The notes below the pieces were generated by a model. That model did not search any database and was not told the DNA's origin. It worked only from the letters and a program-made list of their open reading frames with translations. Shown here in pieces: positions 5,875-5,893 of a stretch of 5,893 bases of DNA. A program made the position numbers and the translations under genes. Origin of the DNA: Microcaldota archaeon (lineage in GTDB: Archaea > Micrarchaeota > Micrarchaeia > Anstonellales > Bilamarchaeaceae); contig JAHJBR010000036.1 of the NCBI GenBank assembly GCA_018813445.1, positions 1-5,893 on the forward strand, in the 5' to 3' direction. Position 1 is the first letter of the stretch. Each line of letters opens with the position of its first letter.

Positions 5875-5893
5875 CCTTTATTATGGCACTTCG

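Overview
The window looks like a chromosomal segment of an archaeon, probably a small-genome lineage of the DPANN type (Micrarchaeota or Diapherotrites-like). The evidence is a TFE (TFIIE-alpha-like) transcription factor, a pyruvoyl-dependent arginine decarboxylase, an archaeal-type YchF/Ygr210 P-loop NTPase, a tRNA gene with bulge-helix-bulge introns, TATA boxes about 25-35 bases before start codons, and GGTGA-type ribosome binding sites. The lineage is an inference; the archaeal domain is secure.

Layout. Bases 1-597 (+) hold the 3' part of an unrecognised gene. Bases 678-931 (+) hold a tRNA-Arg(CCU) gene whose roughly 75-base mature sequence is split by a large structured insertion after the anticodon (717 to 800 or 849) and by a second intron in the T-loop (872-917). 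A T-run follows, then a TATA box and a two-gene unit: tfe with an unusual lysine-rich N-terminal tail (1005-1826) and a Nudix hydrolase (1831-2226). This unit meets, with overlapping stop codons, a leftward pair: ychF (4720-3569) followed by a membrane-anchored cysteine-rich exported protein (3560-2223). A divergent promoter region (about 4721-4825) separates ychF from pdaD (4826-5377, arginine decarboxylase). pdaD in turn overlaps tail-to-tail with a small, very basic unknown protein (5843-5367), which has its own TATA box at the right edge.

Most of the content is information processing and housekeeping: transcription initiation (TFE), translation (tRNA-Arg, YchF), nucleotide sanitation (Nudix) and agmatine production (PdaD). 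There is no sign of phage, transposon, CRISPR or defence genes. The most unusual items are the multiply interrupted tRNA, with one strict bulge-helix-bulge intron in the T-loop and two competing 3' splice candidates for the anticodon-loop insertion; the histone-H1-like tail on TFE; and the repeated cysteine-pair exported protein encoded directly behind ychF.
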